A DNA stretch of 36,011 bases from Anaerolineales bacterium (GCA_024710875.1 JANJTX010000120.1:1-36011), one strand, 5' to 3'. Positions 16,560 through 23,888 are shown, numbered from the stretch's first letter. Program-made: numbers and translations. Notes: generated from the letters alone by a model not told the origin.

Positions 16560-16612
16560 TCGCGTGGCAGGGCCGGGACTCCACGCTACGCTCGGAGTGA
16601 CAAAAGTGGTGG
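16560..16612. repeat. Fragment of a dispersed intergenic repeat
   Basis: A short non-coding segment contains GGGACTCCACGCTACGCTCGG followed by AGTGACAA. This matches the common intergenic repeat tail in which 'nCTnCGCTACGCTCGGAnTGACA' recurs. It lies between the pyrophosphatase terminator and the DUF456 stop codon. Confidence 0.4.
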
Positions 16613-16621
16613 GGGTAAAGG

Positions 16622-17137
16622 TCAGGAAACGTTGGCGGCCCAGATGGCCCACAGGCCGATTTTGACCACGCCCAACCCGAAGCGGACGATGAAAGCCAGC
16701 AGGAAGCCCTGCATGAGGGCTTTGACCACGCCCCAGGCCTGCTGCTTGTCCCCGTCCAGGCGGCGGGTTTCGAGCAGGAAGAGGGCCAGCACGCCAGCCG
16801 CCAGGCCACCGATGGGCGTGAGGAAAATGCTGCCAATGAGCGCCGCCAGAGCGGCCAGCAGCAGGTTGCCCCACGAGGCGCCCGCCTGGCGGCCCTTGGT
16901 GGCCATGAAGACATTGTCGGCGAGGGCCGAGGCAATCATCAGCAGGGTGATGAAGAAGAACATCCAACCACCGAGGGTACCCCAGCCGGTGGCGATGCCA
17001 TAGACCAGCGCCGCCACCCAGATGACTACCCCGCCGGGGAAGATGGGGATGATCAGCCCGAACAGGCTGATGACCATGACCAGAAAGGTGATTGTATTAA
17101 TTGCGCCGTACAGGAAGGCTTGCCAGTCAATTTCCAT
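16622..17137 (-). CDS. DUF456 family membrane protein
   Basis: A 171-residue integral membrane protein of the DUF456 family. It has four to five helices (about 15-35, 36-52, 58-75, 90-122, 145-165) and the conserved IPIFPGGVVIWVAALVYGI segment (residues 30-48) followed by ADNVFMATKGRQAGAS. The function of the family is unknown. The ATG at 17137 has no Shine-Dalgarno sequence; instead a TAAAAT lies 7 bases upstream, predicting a leaderless transcript. It is transcribed towards the pyrophosphatase gene and shares its terminator region. It is separated from serS by that gene's own terminator. Confidence 0.8.
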   Translation of the reverse strand: MEIDWQAFLYGAINTITFLVMVISLFGLIIPIFPGGVVIWVAALVYGIATGWGTLGGWMFFFITLLMIASALADNVFMATKGRQAGASWGNLLLAALAALIGSIFLTPIGGLAAGVLALFLLETRRLDGDKQQAWGVVKALMQGFLLAFIVRFGLGVVKIGLWAIWAANVS

Positions 17138-17144
17138 AGCAATA

Positions 17145-17150
17145 ATTTTA
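17145..17150 (-). promoter_or_regulatory. -10 box directly before the DUF456 ATG
   Basis: TAAAAT on the minus strand ends 7 bases before the ATG, so transcription should begin at or next to the start codon. There is no recognisable -35 or Shine-Dalgarno site. Confidence 0.5.
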
Positions 17151-17193
17151 GTACGGATTCGGCTGGAATGGGGTCATAGAAAGTATGAGGAAT

Positions 17194-17226
17194 TAAAAAA
17201 ACGCCCTGCTGTAGCGCAGGGCGTTT
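17194..17226 (-). terminator. Terminator of serS
   Basis: On the minus strand ACGCCCTGC pairs with GCAGGGCGT around a 6-base loop and is followed by a run of T (seven). It begins 14 bases after the serS stop. Confidence 0.92.
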
Positions 17227-17239
17227 CAAAAACAGTCGC

Positions 17240-18517
17240 TTAGCGGCGCGGTTCAATCACCGTCAGGCCGCCCATCCAGGGGTGCAGGACTTCGGGGATG
17301 ACCACGCTGCCATCGGCGCGCTGGTTGTTCTCAAGCACTGCCAGCAGGACGCGCGGCATGCCGAGACCGGAGCCGTTAAGCGTGTGCGGGAAGCGCACCC
17401 CGCCGCCGCCCGCCGGCCGGTAGCGAATGCGCGCCCGCCGCGCCTGGTAGTCGCCGACATTGGAGACGGAAGACACTTCCAGCCACTCGTTGACGCCCGC
17501 GCCCCAGATTTCAATGTCATAGGAGACGGTGGCGGCTTCGCTGGTGTCGCCGGCGCACTTGAGCAGGACGCGGTAGGGCAGGTTCAAGCCCTTGCAGGTC
17601 TCTTCGGCATCGGCGACCATTTTTTCCAGTTCTTCGTCCGAAGTTTCCGGGGTGCAGTATTTGTACATCTCGACCTTGTCGAACTGGTGGCCGCGCTTGA
17701 TGCCGCGCACGTCCCGCCCGGCGCTCATTTTCTCGCGCCGGAAGCAGGGCGAGTAGGCGGTGTAATAGAGCGGCAACTGGCTTTCGTCCAAAATTTCATC
17801 CATGTGCAGGCCGGTGAGCGAGACTTCCGAGGTCGGCAGCAGGTAGAGGTCTTCTTCATGGTCTTTGTAGAGGTTGTCGCGGAACTTGGGTAACTGCCCG
17901 GCGGCGTACACGGTCTCTTCCTTGACCACGAAGGGCGTGTAATGCTCGGTGTAGCCCTGGCGGGCGTGCAGGTCGAGGAACCAGGCGATGATGGCGCGCT
18001 GCAAGCGCGCCCCCGCCCCGCTTAGGACGTAGAAGCGCGAGCCGGAGATTTTGGCGCCGCGTTCAAAGTCAATGATACCCAGCTCGGGGCCGAGGTCCCA
18101 GTGGGGCTTGGGTTCAAAGTCAAATTTGGGGTGTTCGCCCCAGCGGCGGATTTCAATGTTGTCTTCTTCGCGCGTGCCTTCGGGGACGCGTTCCTGGGGG
18201 ATGTTGGGGATGACGGCCATGACCGCATTCAAGGCCTCTTCGTGCTGGCGCACAGTGGCTTCGAGGGCGCTAATCCGGTCACCGATGAGTTTCATGGCGT
18301 CAATTTTCTGCTGGCGTTCGGCGGGGTCTTTGGTCTGGCCGACCTCTTTGGAGCCTTTGTTACGCTCGGCTTTGAGGGTTTCGACCTCCACCAGGCTGGC
18401 GCGCCATTGGGCATCCAGGCGAACGGCTTCGTCCACCGGGCTGGGGTCCATGCCGCGCTTGCGCAGGCCGGCGCGTACGATTTCCGGGTTTTCGCGAATC
18501 AGGTCAATGTCTATCAT
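17240..18517 (-). CDS. serS: Seryl-tRNA synthetase
   Basis: A 425-residue class II synthetase that charges tRNA-Ser. The N-terminal coiled-coil tRNA-binding arm spans about 30-105. The catalytic domain has TSEVSL (229-234), motif 2 FRREKMSAGRDVRG (259-272), HQFDKVE (277-283) and motif 3 near NGSGLGMPRVLLAVLEN (381-397). Length and residues are typical. The true start is ATG 18517, with GGAGGTG 7 bases upstream. An in-frame extension to 18748 only reads through the T-box leader. Expression should depend on uncharged tRNA-Ser through that leader. The gene has its own terminator. Confidence 0.97.
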   Translation of the reverse strand: MIDIDLIRENPEIVRAGLRKRGMDPSPVDEAVRLDAQWRASLVEVETLKAERNKGSKEVGQTKDPAERQQKIDAMKLIGDRISALEATVRQHEEALNAVMAVIPNIPQERVPEGTREEDNIEIRRWGEHPKFDFEPKPHWDLGPELGIIDFERGAKISGSRFYVLSGAGARLQRAIIAWFLDLHARQGYTEHYTPFVVKEETVYAAGQLPKFRDNLYKDHEEDLYLLPTSEVSLTGLHMDEILDESQLPLYYTAYSPCFRREKMSAGRDVRGIKRGHQFDKVEMYKYCTPETSDEELEKMVADAEETCKGLNLPYRVLLKCAGDTSEAATVSYDIEIWGAGVNEWLEVSSVSNVGDYQARRARIRYRPAGGGGVRFPHTLNGSGLGMPRVLLAVLENNQRADGSVVIPEVLHPWMGGLTVIEPRR

Positions 18518-18559
18518 GCTGCACCTCCGAGTTGGGGCCGTTCTGGCCCTTAATAGAAT

Positions 18560-18812
18560 ACGCCCCCCATTCGTGCAGGACGAGGGGAGCGCTCGTGGTG
18601 CCACCTGCTTTTGCCGCGTGGTGCGGCCTCTGCTGCGCGTTAGCGGGCGCACCCGGCCGGCTTGGGGCTTGCGCCTTTCACCGGCGCCCGTGTCAGAAGA
18701 ACACCTGACAACGAAGTGGATTTCCGTTCCTGGCCTGCCGCCTCGCACCGACCGGCGGCTCTCTGACAGGCTGCGAACGTACTTGGCTTCGTGTTGGGCG
18801 AATGATTTAACT
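18560..18812 (-). promoter_or_regulatory. T-box riboswitch (serine, specifier UCC) of serS
   Basis: The minus-strand leader shows the parts of a T-box. Stem I has the AGAGAGCCGCCGG / GGTGCGAGGCGG apical region. The basal stem pairs ACGAAG with CTTCGT. Between them lies the specifier loop with UCC at 18720-18718, a serine codon, followed by A. The T-box sequence is AGGTGGCACCACGAG (18606-18592). The antiterminator forms from GCAGG, a TGGCACC bulge and ACGAG pairing with CTCGT-CCTGC (18575-18608). The competing hairpin CGCTCCCC / GGGGGGCG (18591-18561) is followed by a weak U-rich stretch. Uncharged tRNA-Ser(GGA) should stabilise the antiterminator and allow serS expression. Confidence 0.9.
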
Positions 18813-18818
18813 CTGGAG

Positions 18819-18848
18819 ATTATACCTGCGTTTGCGACCCGGCCGCAA
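18819..18848 (-). promoter_or_regulatory. Promoter of the serS T-box transcript
   Basis: TATAAT at 18824-18819 and TTGCGG at 18848-18843 (18-base spacer) on the minus strand. The -10 overlaps the TAA stop codon of the upstream CDF gene, so the leader begins right after that gene. Confidence 0.6.
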
Positions 18849-19941
18849 GCGTCACTTCGCCCAGATTGGGGACGGCATGGGAGAGCTGGTGTTTCAAGTC
18901 GGCCAGCCAGGCTTCGGCTTCACGAACCGAGCCGTTGGTCTTGAAAACGACCTGCCCTTCAACCCACAGGCTGTGCCCCACCCAGCGCAAACGCAGGGCC
19001 GGGACGGCGGCGACCTGCGGATGAGCCGCCAGCGTGTCCGCGACGCGCTCGGTCAGGGCCGGGTCAACCGCATCCATCAGGCGGTACCACATCGCCCTAA
19101 TGGCGTCGCGGGTGATGAAGAGGATTGAGATGCCAATGACCAGCCCGAAGATGGGGTCGAGAATGGGAAAGCCGAGGGCGCTGCCCGCCACGGCCGGCAA
19201 CACCGCCAGCGAAGTTAATCCATCAATGCGGGCGTGGCGGCCGTCGGTAATCATGGCTTCCGAGCCGATGCGCCGCCCGACTGAAATTTGCAGGATGGCC
19301 ACGGCTTCATTGCCGATAAAGCCGACCACAGCGGCCAGCGCCACCCAGCCGCCATTGGCGATGGGCAACGGGTTGAGCAGCTTCTGAAAGGCTTCCCACA
19401 GGATATAGCCAGCGCTGAACGCAATTGAAGCGACGATGAACAGGCCAGCGACATCTTCGGCGCGACCATAGCCGTAGGTGTAGCGCCGGTTGGCCAGCCG
19501 CCGCCCGAGGTAGAAGGCCAGCAGCAGGGGGATGGAATTGAGCGCATCGCCGAGGTTGTGGACGGTATCGGCCAGCAGGGCCACGCTGCGGCTGGCGAGG
19601 TAGATAAATATCTGCAGGATAGTGGTCAGGCTCAATAAGGCCAGCGCCCAATACAGGGTGCGAATTCCCAGCGCATTGGTGAAGAGCGCATCGGACTGGG
19701 CCGGGCGGTCATGGGTGTGAGCATAGCCGGGCAGGTGCAGGGCCGAGGCAATCGTGTGCCACAGGCCGTCGCCATGCGAATGGTCGTGGTCGTGCGAATG
19801 ATCGTGCGGGTGATCATGACTGTGGCCGTGGTCATGATCGTGGTCATGGTCGTCATGCGGGTGATGATGGTCCGTGACGGGTTTGATGGGCTGGCTTTCG
19901 GCCAGTTTGATTATTCGGGGGGTTTTCATTTTTCCGGGCAT
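18820..19941 (-). CDS. Cation diffusion facilitator (Zn2+ or other divalent metal exporter)
   Basis: A 373-residue CDF-family antiporter for divalent metal ions at the cytoplasmic membrane. Residues 25-56 are extremely His/Asp-rich, a cytoplasmic metal-binding tail. Six helices follow, with the metal site DTVHNLGDALN (His128, Asp132) in helix 2 and HARIDGLTS in helix 5. The C-terminal cytoplasmic domain (about 285-373) is present. The start is taken as ATG 19941 because a TATACT lies exactly 6 bases upstream; ATG 19929 is the alternative. It is divergent from a Fur-family regulator across a shared promoter region, so metal-responsive control is likely. Zn2+ is the best guess, but Co2+, Mn2+ or Fe2+ cannot be excluded. 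Confidence 0.9.
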   Translation of the reverse strand: MPGKMKTPRIIKLAESQPIKPVTDHHHPHDDHDHDHDHGHSHDHPHDHSHDHDHSHGDGLWHTIASALHLPGYAHTHDRPAQSDALFTNALGIRTLYWALALLSLTTILQIFIYLASRSVALLADTVHNLGDALNSIPLLLAFYLGRRLANRRYTYGYGRAEDVAGLFIVASIAFSAGYILWEAFQKLLNPLPIANGGWVALAAVVGFIGNEAVAILQISVGRRIGSEAMITDGRHARIDGLTSLAVLPAVAGSALGFPILDPIFGLVIGISILFITRDAIRAMWYRLMDAVDPALTERVADTLAAHPQVAAVPALRLRWVGHSLWVEGQVVFKTNGSVREAEAWLADLKHQLSHAVPNLGEVTLAAGSQTQV

Positions 19942-19947
19942 GCAGCC

Positions 19948-19955
19948 AGTATAAT
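19948..19955. promoter_or_regulatory. Overlapping divergent -10 elements of the CDF and Fur-family genes
   Basis: Eight bases contain TATAAT on the plus strand (19950-19955) and TATACT on the minus strand (19953-19948). The minus box is 6 bases from the CDF ATG (19941). The plus box predicts a start near 19962 for the regulator gene. Confidence 0.55.
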
Positions 19956-19979
19956 GAAATCTGTCTCCACCTGTTCCTC

Positions 19980-19995
19980 TTGCGACAAATCGCAA
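19980..19995. promoter_or_regulatory. Putative Fur-family operator
   Basis: A 16-base palindrome, TTGCGA - CAAA - TCGCAA, lies in the leader of the regulator gene, just before its ATG and about 40 bases from the CDF start. A metal-responsive repressor bound here could control both genes. Confidence 0.45.
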
Positions 19996-20000
19996 ACCCC

Positions 20001-20438
20001 ATGACTCACAACCGGCTGAATTATCTCGAACAACTCCACGCCCATGGTTACCGGGCGACCCCCCAGCGGGTGGCGGTGCTGGATGCGCTGTGCCGGGCGG
20101 GGGGGCATGTGCCCGCCAGTAAAGTGTTGGCGCTGGTGCGGGCTACTGATAGCCCGATTGACCGCGCCACGGTCTACCGGGCGCTTGATACACTGGTACG
20201 GGCCGGGCTGGCGCTGACCGCCCCGGGCGAAAGCGGGCAAGAAATGCTGTATGAAATCGTGCAGGAAGCGCCGCATCACCACTTACGCTGCGTGGCCTGC
20301 GGCACAGAAAGCGAACTGGATGCCGAAGCGGCGGCGCGGGTCTTTGCCCTGCTTGAACACGAAACCGGCTACCGGCTGACCAGCGACCACCTGGTGCTTT
20401 CCGGCCTGTGCCCGGCCTGCCAGGCCCAATCCAAATAA
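20001..20438 (+). CDS. Fur-family metalloregulator (Zur/PerR/Fur-like)
   Basis: A 145-residue dimeric metal-dependent repressor. The N-terminal winged helix has GYRATPQRVAVLDAL (16-30) and the recognition region DRATVYRALDTLVRAGL (54-70). The C-terminal dimer domain has HHHLRC (92-97) for the sensory site and two CxxC pairs, Cys97/Cys100 and Cys137/Cys140, for structural zinc. Being divergent from a His-rich CDF exporter favours zinc (Zur-like) sensing, but Fur or PerR roles remain possible. ATG 20001 matches the family's start. There is no clear Shine-Dalgarno site. The palindrome at 19980 probably lets it regulate itself and the transporter. Confidence 0.9.
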   Translation: MTHNRLNYLEQLHAHGYRATPQRVAVLDALCRAGGHVPASKVLALVRATDSPIDRATVYRALDTLVRAGLALTAPGESGQEMLYEIVQEAPHHHLRCVACGTESELDAEAAARVFALLEHETGYRLTSDHLVLSGLCPACQAQSK

Positions 20439-20468
20439 GTCAATTTTCCATTCGCGCCGTACGACGGC

Positions 20469-20497
20469 TTGATTCACGCTCCGCAAAGTCATAGAAT
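20469..20497 (+). promoter_or_regulatory. Promoter of the 20555 gene
   Basis: TTGATT (20469-20474), 17-base spacer, TAGAAT (20492-20497). Predicted start near 20504, leader about 50 bases. Confidence 0.75.
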
Positions 20498-20554
20498 AGA
20501 GAGGGGGCCATGAACTGATTCTGGCGCAAGTGCAGACGCAACAAGGAGGCCGTC

Positions 20555-21388
20555 ATGAAACGCGCGCTGGTGATTACCCTCGTTTTAATTGCTGTGATTG
20601 CCATTCAACCCGCCGGCTTTGCCCTGGCACAGGACACTGGCCCGGAAGCCCCCGAAGGCGACCTGCCAGACGAAGCCGCCGGCGGTGAGCCGCTGGATGG
20701 CGACCTGGCTCCGGCCGAGGAGGAGGAAGCCGAAGCCACCGCTACCCCGGCCCCACCCAACCTGCCCGCCGGCGGCGGCCCGAACACGGCCGCGATTGTG
20801 GCGGGTCTGGGCGACTCGAATTTCTGGCTGACGCTGCTGGTTACGGTGGTGGCGGGGGCGCTGGGCGGGCTGGTGTATGAACTCATCATCCTGCAGGGCA
20901 ATATTGAGTTGCCGCACAAAAGCACCGAGGCTGAAAGCCTGCCCGCTAGCGACTCACCGCTGGCAATTGCGGCGCACCTGTATGACCTGGGCATCTGGGG
21001 GCGCATCCTCATCGGTGGGCTGGCGGCGGTGGGCGTGGCATGGCTGCTGGAACCGGAGAACCTGACCGCTTTGGTGAGCATGTCTTTGATTGCGGGGTCG
21101 GCCGGGATTTCGGTCTTCAAATCGATGCAGGACCGGCTGACGGCGGCGCTGGCGGTGCAGAAAGTGGCCGAAACCCAGAAACAACTGGATGAGACGCTGG
21201 CGCGCGGTGAGGAAGTAACCGCCGAACTGGAAACAAAAATCGAGACCCTGAAACAGGACCTCGAAACGCAGGCCGATAGCGACCCCGGCGAGCCGGTGCT
21301 CAATCTGGAAGGGGTACGGTTGCCGCAGGCCCAACTGGATGAAATCCAGAAGCTGGTGGTGCGGGCCAAGGGCATTTACAGCAAGTAA
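20555..21388 (+). CDS. Secreted/membrane protein of unknown function with coiled coil
   Basis: I do not recognise a family for this 277-residue protein. It starts with a Sec signal-like segment (residues 1-25, likely cut after ALA). An acidic, Ala/Pro/Thr-rich linker follows (26-75, with an EEEEAEATATP run). Three hydrophobic helices lie at about 88-112, 146-165 and 168-185. A coiled coil (about 190-240) precedes a short C-terminal tail. The ATG at 20555 has AAGGAGG 6 bases upstream. It stands alone between the regulator gene and a convergent operon. The likely arrangement is a membrane protein with a cytoplasmic coiled coil, perhaps a scaffold. No function can be assigned. Confidence 0.7.
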   Translation: MKRALVITLVLIAVIAIQPAGFALAQDTGPEAPEGDLPDEAAGGEPLDGDLAPAEEEEAEATATPAPPNLPAGGGPNTAAIVAGLGDSNFWLTLLVTVVAGALGGLVYELIILQGNIELPHKSTEAESLPASDSPLAIAAHLYDLGIWGRILIGGLAAVGVAWLLEPENLTALVSMSLIAGSAGISVFKSMQDRLTAALAVQKVAETQKQLDETLARGEEVTAELETKIETLKQDLETQADSDPGEPVLNLEGVRLPQAQLDEIQKLVVRAKGIYSK

Positions 21389-21418
21389 GGGCGAAACTCT
21401 AAGGTACCGGCTGCTTTC

Positions 21419-21739
21419 CTACCCCTGCTCCGGGTCAATTTCATCCCCAAAATGAACCGCCATATCGGTAACATGGCGGCGCGCCCGGCGGGCGCCGGTG
21501 GCAATGATTTCCACCAGGCCGAGCAGGGGCAGCAGGTCGGGGTTCTTTTCAATATCGCGGCGCAGCAGATCCTGGGCGTTGGTAATCAACGCCAGGGTGC
21601 TGTTAAGGTCGTGGGTGAACTGCATGGCGTTCTCATGATAGCGCACCCGGTCGGCTTCGGGCAGGGCGTTAATCAGGCGGCTTAAGTCATCCCACAGGGC
21701 GGAGTGCGGCAGGGGTTCGGTGTCTTTCCAGGTACTCAT
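21419..21739 (-). CDS. Stand-alone DHp-like (histidine kinase dimerisation) protein
   Basis: A 106-residue all-helical protein. Residues 35-95 resemble a histidine kinase dimerisation/phosphoacceptor domain, with His43 in an H-box-like FTHDLNSTLALI, similar to the HDLNN type. No ATP-binding domain follows; the protein ends soon after the second helix with an acidic tail. It may be a phosphotransfer or dimerisation module, or a degenerate kinase remnant. The ATG at 21739 overlaps the lysS stop codon as ATGA, so it is translationally coupled to lysS. No response regulator is visible nearby. The kinase-like reading is inference from a short motif. Confidence 0.6.
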   Translation of the reverse strand: MSTWKDTEPLPHSALWDDLSRLINALPEADRVRYHENAMQFTHDLNSTLALITNAQDLLRRDIEKNPDLLPLLGLVEIIATGARRARRHVTDMAVHFGDEIDPEQG

Positions 21740-23271
21740 TCATCCTCCCGGCTGCGCAGGTGCGGAAAGAGCATGACCTCACGGATGTTGGGCTGGTCGG
21801 TGAGGAGCATCGTCAGGCGGTCCACGCCGAGGCCAAAGCCGCCGTTGGGCGGCATGCCGTAACGCATGGCGCGCAGGTAGTCCTCGTCCAGCGGCTGGTA
21901 GTCCTCGTCCTTATCGGCATCGTAGGCGCGCCCCATTTCCAGAAAGCGCTGCTCCTGCTCCAGCGGGTCGTTCAATTCGGTGAAGGCGTTGCCCATCTCC
22001 ATGGTGGCGATGAAGAACTCAAAACGCTCGACGGTGGCCGGGTCGCCGGGGACATTCTTGGCGAGGGGCGAGATGTCGCGCGGGTAGTTATAGAGGAAGG
22101 TGGGCTGCTGGAAAGTGGGCTGGAGTACATCGCCAATCAGGGCATCAATCAGTTTGCCGCGCGGGGTTTTGGGGTCGGCGGGATAGCCTTTGGCTTTCAT
22201 GGCGGCGGCCAGGCTGGCGGCGTCCGGGTGGGCATTCAGGTCAATGCCAGCCAGTTCCTGCAGGCCGTCTTTGAGGTCCATGCGCACCCAGGGCGGGGCG
22301 AGTTCGACCGTCTGGCCCTGGTAAGTGATGCTGGTCGTGCCGAGGACCTGCTGGGCGGCGTAGGCAATCATCTGCTCGGTGAGGGCCATGACGTCATGGT
22401 AGTCGGCGTAGGCCATGTAAAACTCTAGCTGGGTGAACTCGGGGTTGTGGGTGCGGTCCACGCCTTCATTGCGGAAGTCGCGCCCGATTTCATAGACACG
22501 CTCCAGCCCGCCGACCAGCAGGCGCTTGAGGTACAGTTCAAACGAGATGCGCAGGTAGAGGTCCTGATGCAACTGGTTGTGGTGGGTGACAAACGGCCGC
22601 GCCGCCGCCCCGCCGTAGATGGGTTGCAGGATGGGGGTTTCGACTTCGAGGAAGCCGCGTTCATCCAGGAACTGGCGCAGGGCGCGCACGGTGGCGGCGC
22701 GGGCGCGGAAGATCTCGCGCACGTGGGGGTTAACGGCCAGGTCGGCGTAGCGCTGGCGGTAGCGGGTTTCTGGGTCAGTCAGGGCGGCATGGCGCACAAT
22801 CTCGCCATCCACTTCTTCGTCCTTGGCGGCGGGCAGGGGCGTGATGGCCTTGGCCAGCATGCGGAAGGTCTCGACCTTCAGGCTGACCTCGCCGGTCTTG
22901 GTGCGGAAGAGTTCGCCGCTGGCCTGCACAAAATCGCCCAGGTCGAAGTCCTTTTTGAAGAAATCGAGGGCTTCATCGCCGACATCATTGCTGCGCAGAA
23001 ATAACTGGATGCGGCCTTCGCCGTCTTCGATGTGGGCGAAGACCAGCTTGCCCATCAGGCGCGTGCTGCGGATGCGGCCAACGAGGGTGGCGCGCAACGG
23101 CTGGGCATTGGCGTCGGCTTCCTGGGCTTCAAAGGCGGCGATGGCGGCGCGGCTGGTGTGGCTGCGCTCGGCCTGGGTCGGGTACGGCTCAACTCCACGG
23201 GCGCGCAGGCGCTCCAGTTTTTCGAGGCGGGCCTGTTCCAGCGGGTTGGTGCGGCGGTTGGTGTCAGTCAT
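21736..23271 (-). CDS. lysS: Lysyl-tRNA synthetase, class II
   Basis: A 511-residue class II LysRS. The N-terminal OB-fold anticodon-binding domain spans about 60-150 (GRIRSTRLMGKLVFAHIEDGEGRIQLF). The catalytic domain has motif 2 FRNEG (266-270) with HNPEFTQLEFYMAYADY, the segment EFFIATMEMGNAFTELNDP, and motif 3 GLGVDR (480-485). All are canonical. The ATG at 23271 has AGGAG 7 bases upstream. A TATAAT lies only 17 bases before the ATG on the minus strand. It is followed without a gap by the DHp-like gene. greA upstream has its own terminator, so lysS probably starts its own transcript. Confidence 0.97.
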   Translation of the reverse strand: MTDTNRRTNPLEQARLEKLERLRARGVEPYPTQAERSHTSRAAIAAFEAQEADANAQPLRATLVGRIRSTRLMGKLVFAHIEDGEGRIQLFLRSNDVGDEALDFFKKDFDLGDFVQASGELFRTKTGEVSLKVETFRMLAKAITPLPAAKDEEVDGEIVRHAALTDPETRYRQRYADLAVNPHVREIFRARAATVRALRQFLDERGFLEVETPILQPIYGGAAARPFVTHHNQLHQDLYLRISFELYLKRLLVGGLERVYEIGRDFRNEGVDRTHNPEFTQLEFYMAYADYHDVMALTEQMIAYAAQQVLGTTSITYQGQTVELAPPWVRMDLKDGLQELAGIDLNAHPDAASLAAAMKAKGYPADPKTPRGKLIDALIGDVLQPTFQQPTFLYNYPRDISPLAKNVPGDPATVERFEFFIATMEMGNAFTELNDPLEQEQRFLEMGRAYDADKDEDYQPLDEDYLRAMRYGMPPNGGFGLGVDRLTMLLTDQPNIREVMLFPHLRSREDE

Positions 23272-23288
23272 GGGGGCTCCTGAAAAGG

Positions 23289-23294
23289 ATTATA
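23289..23294 (-). promoter_or_regulatory. -10 box of lysS
   Basis: Perfect TATAAT on the minus strand, 17 bases before the ATG. This predicts a very short leader that begins close to the Shine-Dalgarno site. No -35 is clear. Confidence 0.4.
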
Positions 23295-23322
23295 CAGGCA
23301 AGTCCTGCAATGTTCGGGCAAC

Positions 23323-23352
23323 AAAAATCCCGCGCTGGCGTCAGCGCGGGAT
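23323..23352 (-). terminator. Terminator of greA
   Basis: On the minus strand ATCCCGCGCTG pairs with CAGCGCGGGAT around a 4-base loop, followed by TTTTTGTT. It begins about 20 bases after the greA stop codon. Confidence 0.93.
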
Positions 23353-23373
23353 GGGGGGGGGCAGACCAGCGAT

Positions 23374-23844
23374 TTACTTGATTTCAACCACTTTGACGGT
23401 GAAAGCCCCATTGGGCGCTTTGACTTCGACATTATCGCCGACCTTTTTACCCATCAGGGCTTTGCCCAGGGGCGACTCGTGCGAAATTTTGCCGTCGCGC
23501 GGGTTGGCTTCCGGCGCGCCGACGATGTAATATTCTTCCGGTTTGCGGCGGCCTTCGCGAATCGTGACGGTTACACCGATGTCCACCGCTTCGGCTTTCT
23601 TGCGGCTTTTGGTGATGACCTGGGCATTGGCCAGCAGAATCTCGAGTTCACGGATGCGGCCTTCCACGAACGACTGCTCGTTCTTGGCGGCTTCAAACTC
23701 CGGGTCTTCGACAAACTCGCCCAAACTGCTCTCGGCGGCTTCGTGCAGGCGCTGGGCGACTTCCTTGCGGCGCACATCCCGCAGGTGGTCAAGCTCGGCC
23801 TGTAGTTTTTTGTACCCCTCCGGGGTGAGAAATTCGGGGGCCAT
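23374..23844 (-). CDS. greA: Transcription elongation factor GreA
   Basis: A 156-residue GreA, which enters the RNA polymerase secondary channel and stimulates cleavage of backtracked RNA. The N-terminal coiled coil spans about 10-75 and the C-terminal FKBP-like domain about 80-156, with the SPLGKALMGKKVGD signature. At the coiled-coil tip the sequence is LGEFVEDPEFEAAKNEQ. By alignment, Glu43 stands where most GreA proteins have the catalytic Asp41, while Glu46 keeps the second acid. This is a conservative change. ATG 23844 is preceded by GAGGAG; longer frames are not supported. Own terminator downstream; a leader hairpin upstream. Confidence 0.95.
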   Translation of the reverse strand: MAPEFLTPEGYKKLQAELDHLRDVRRKEVAQRLHEAAESSLGEFVEDPEFEAAKNEQSFVEGRIRELEILLANAQVITKSRKKAEAVDIGVTVTIREGRRKPEEYYIVGAPEANPRDGKISHESPLGKALMGKKVGDNVEVKAPNGAFTVKVVEIK

Positions 23845-23866
23845 CGTTGCTCCTCTAAGCGGGTGG

Positions 23867-23888
23867 TTGCCCTCCAGCGAGAGGGCAA
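23867..23888 (-). promoter_or_regulatory. Leader hairpin upstream of greA
   Basis: Perfect 8-base stem TTGCCCTC / GAGGGCAA with a 6-base loop in the non-coding region just before the greA ribosome-binding site. No U-run follows. It may affect translation or mRNA stability. Confidence 0.4.

Noticed and set aside
18518-18748. N-terminal extension of serS
   Set aside because: The extra codons translate the T-box leader; GGAGGTG and homology place the start at 18517.
19780-19880. CRISPR-like or tandem repeat array
   Set aside because: The repetitive DNA encodes the His/Asp-rich tail of the CDF protein; period is codon-level, with no spacers.
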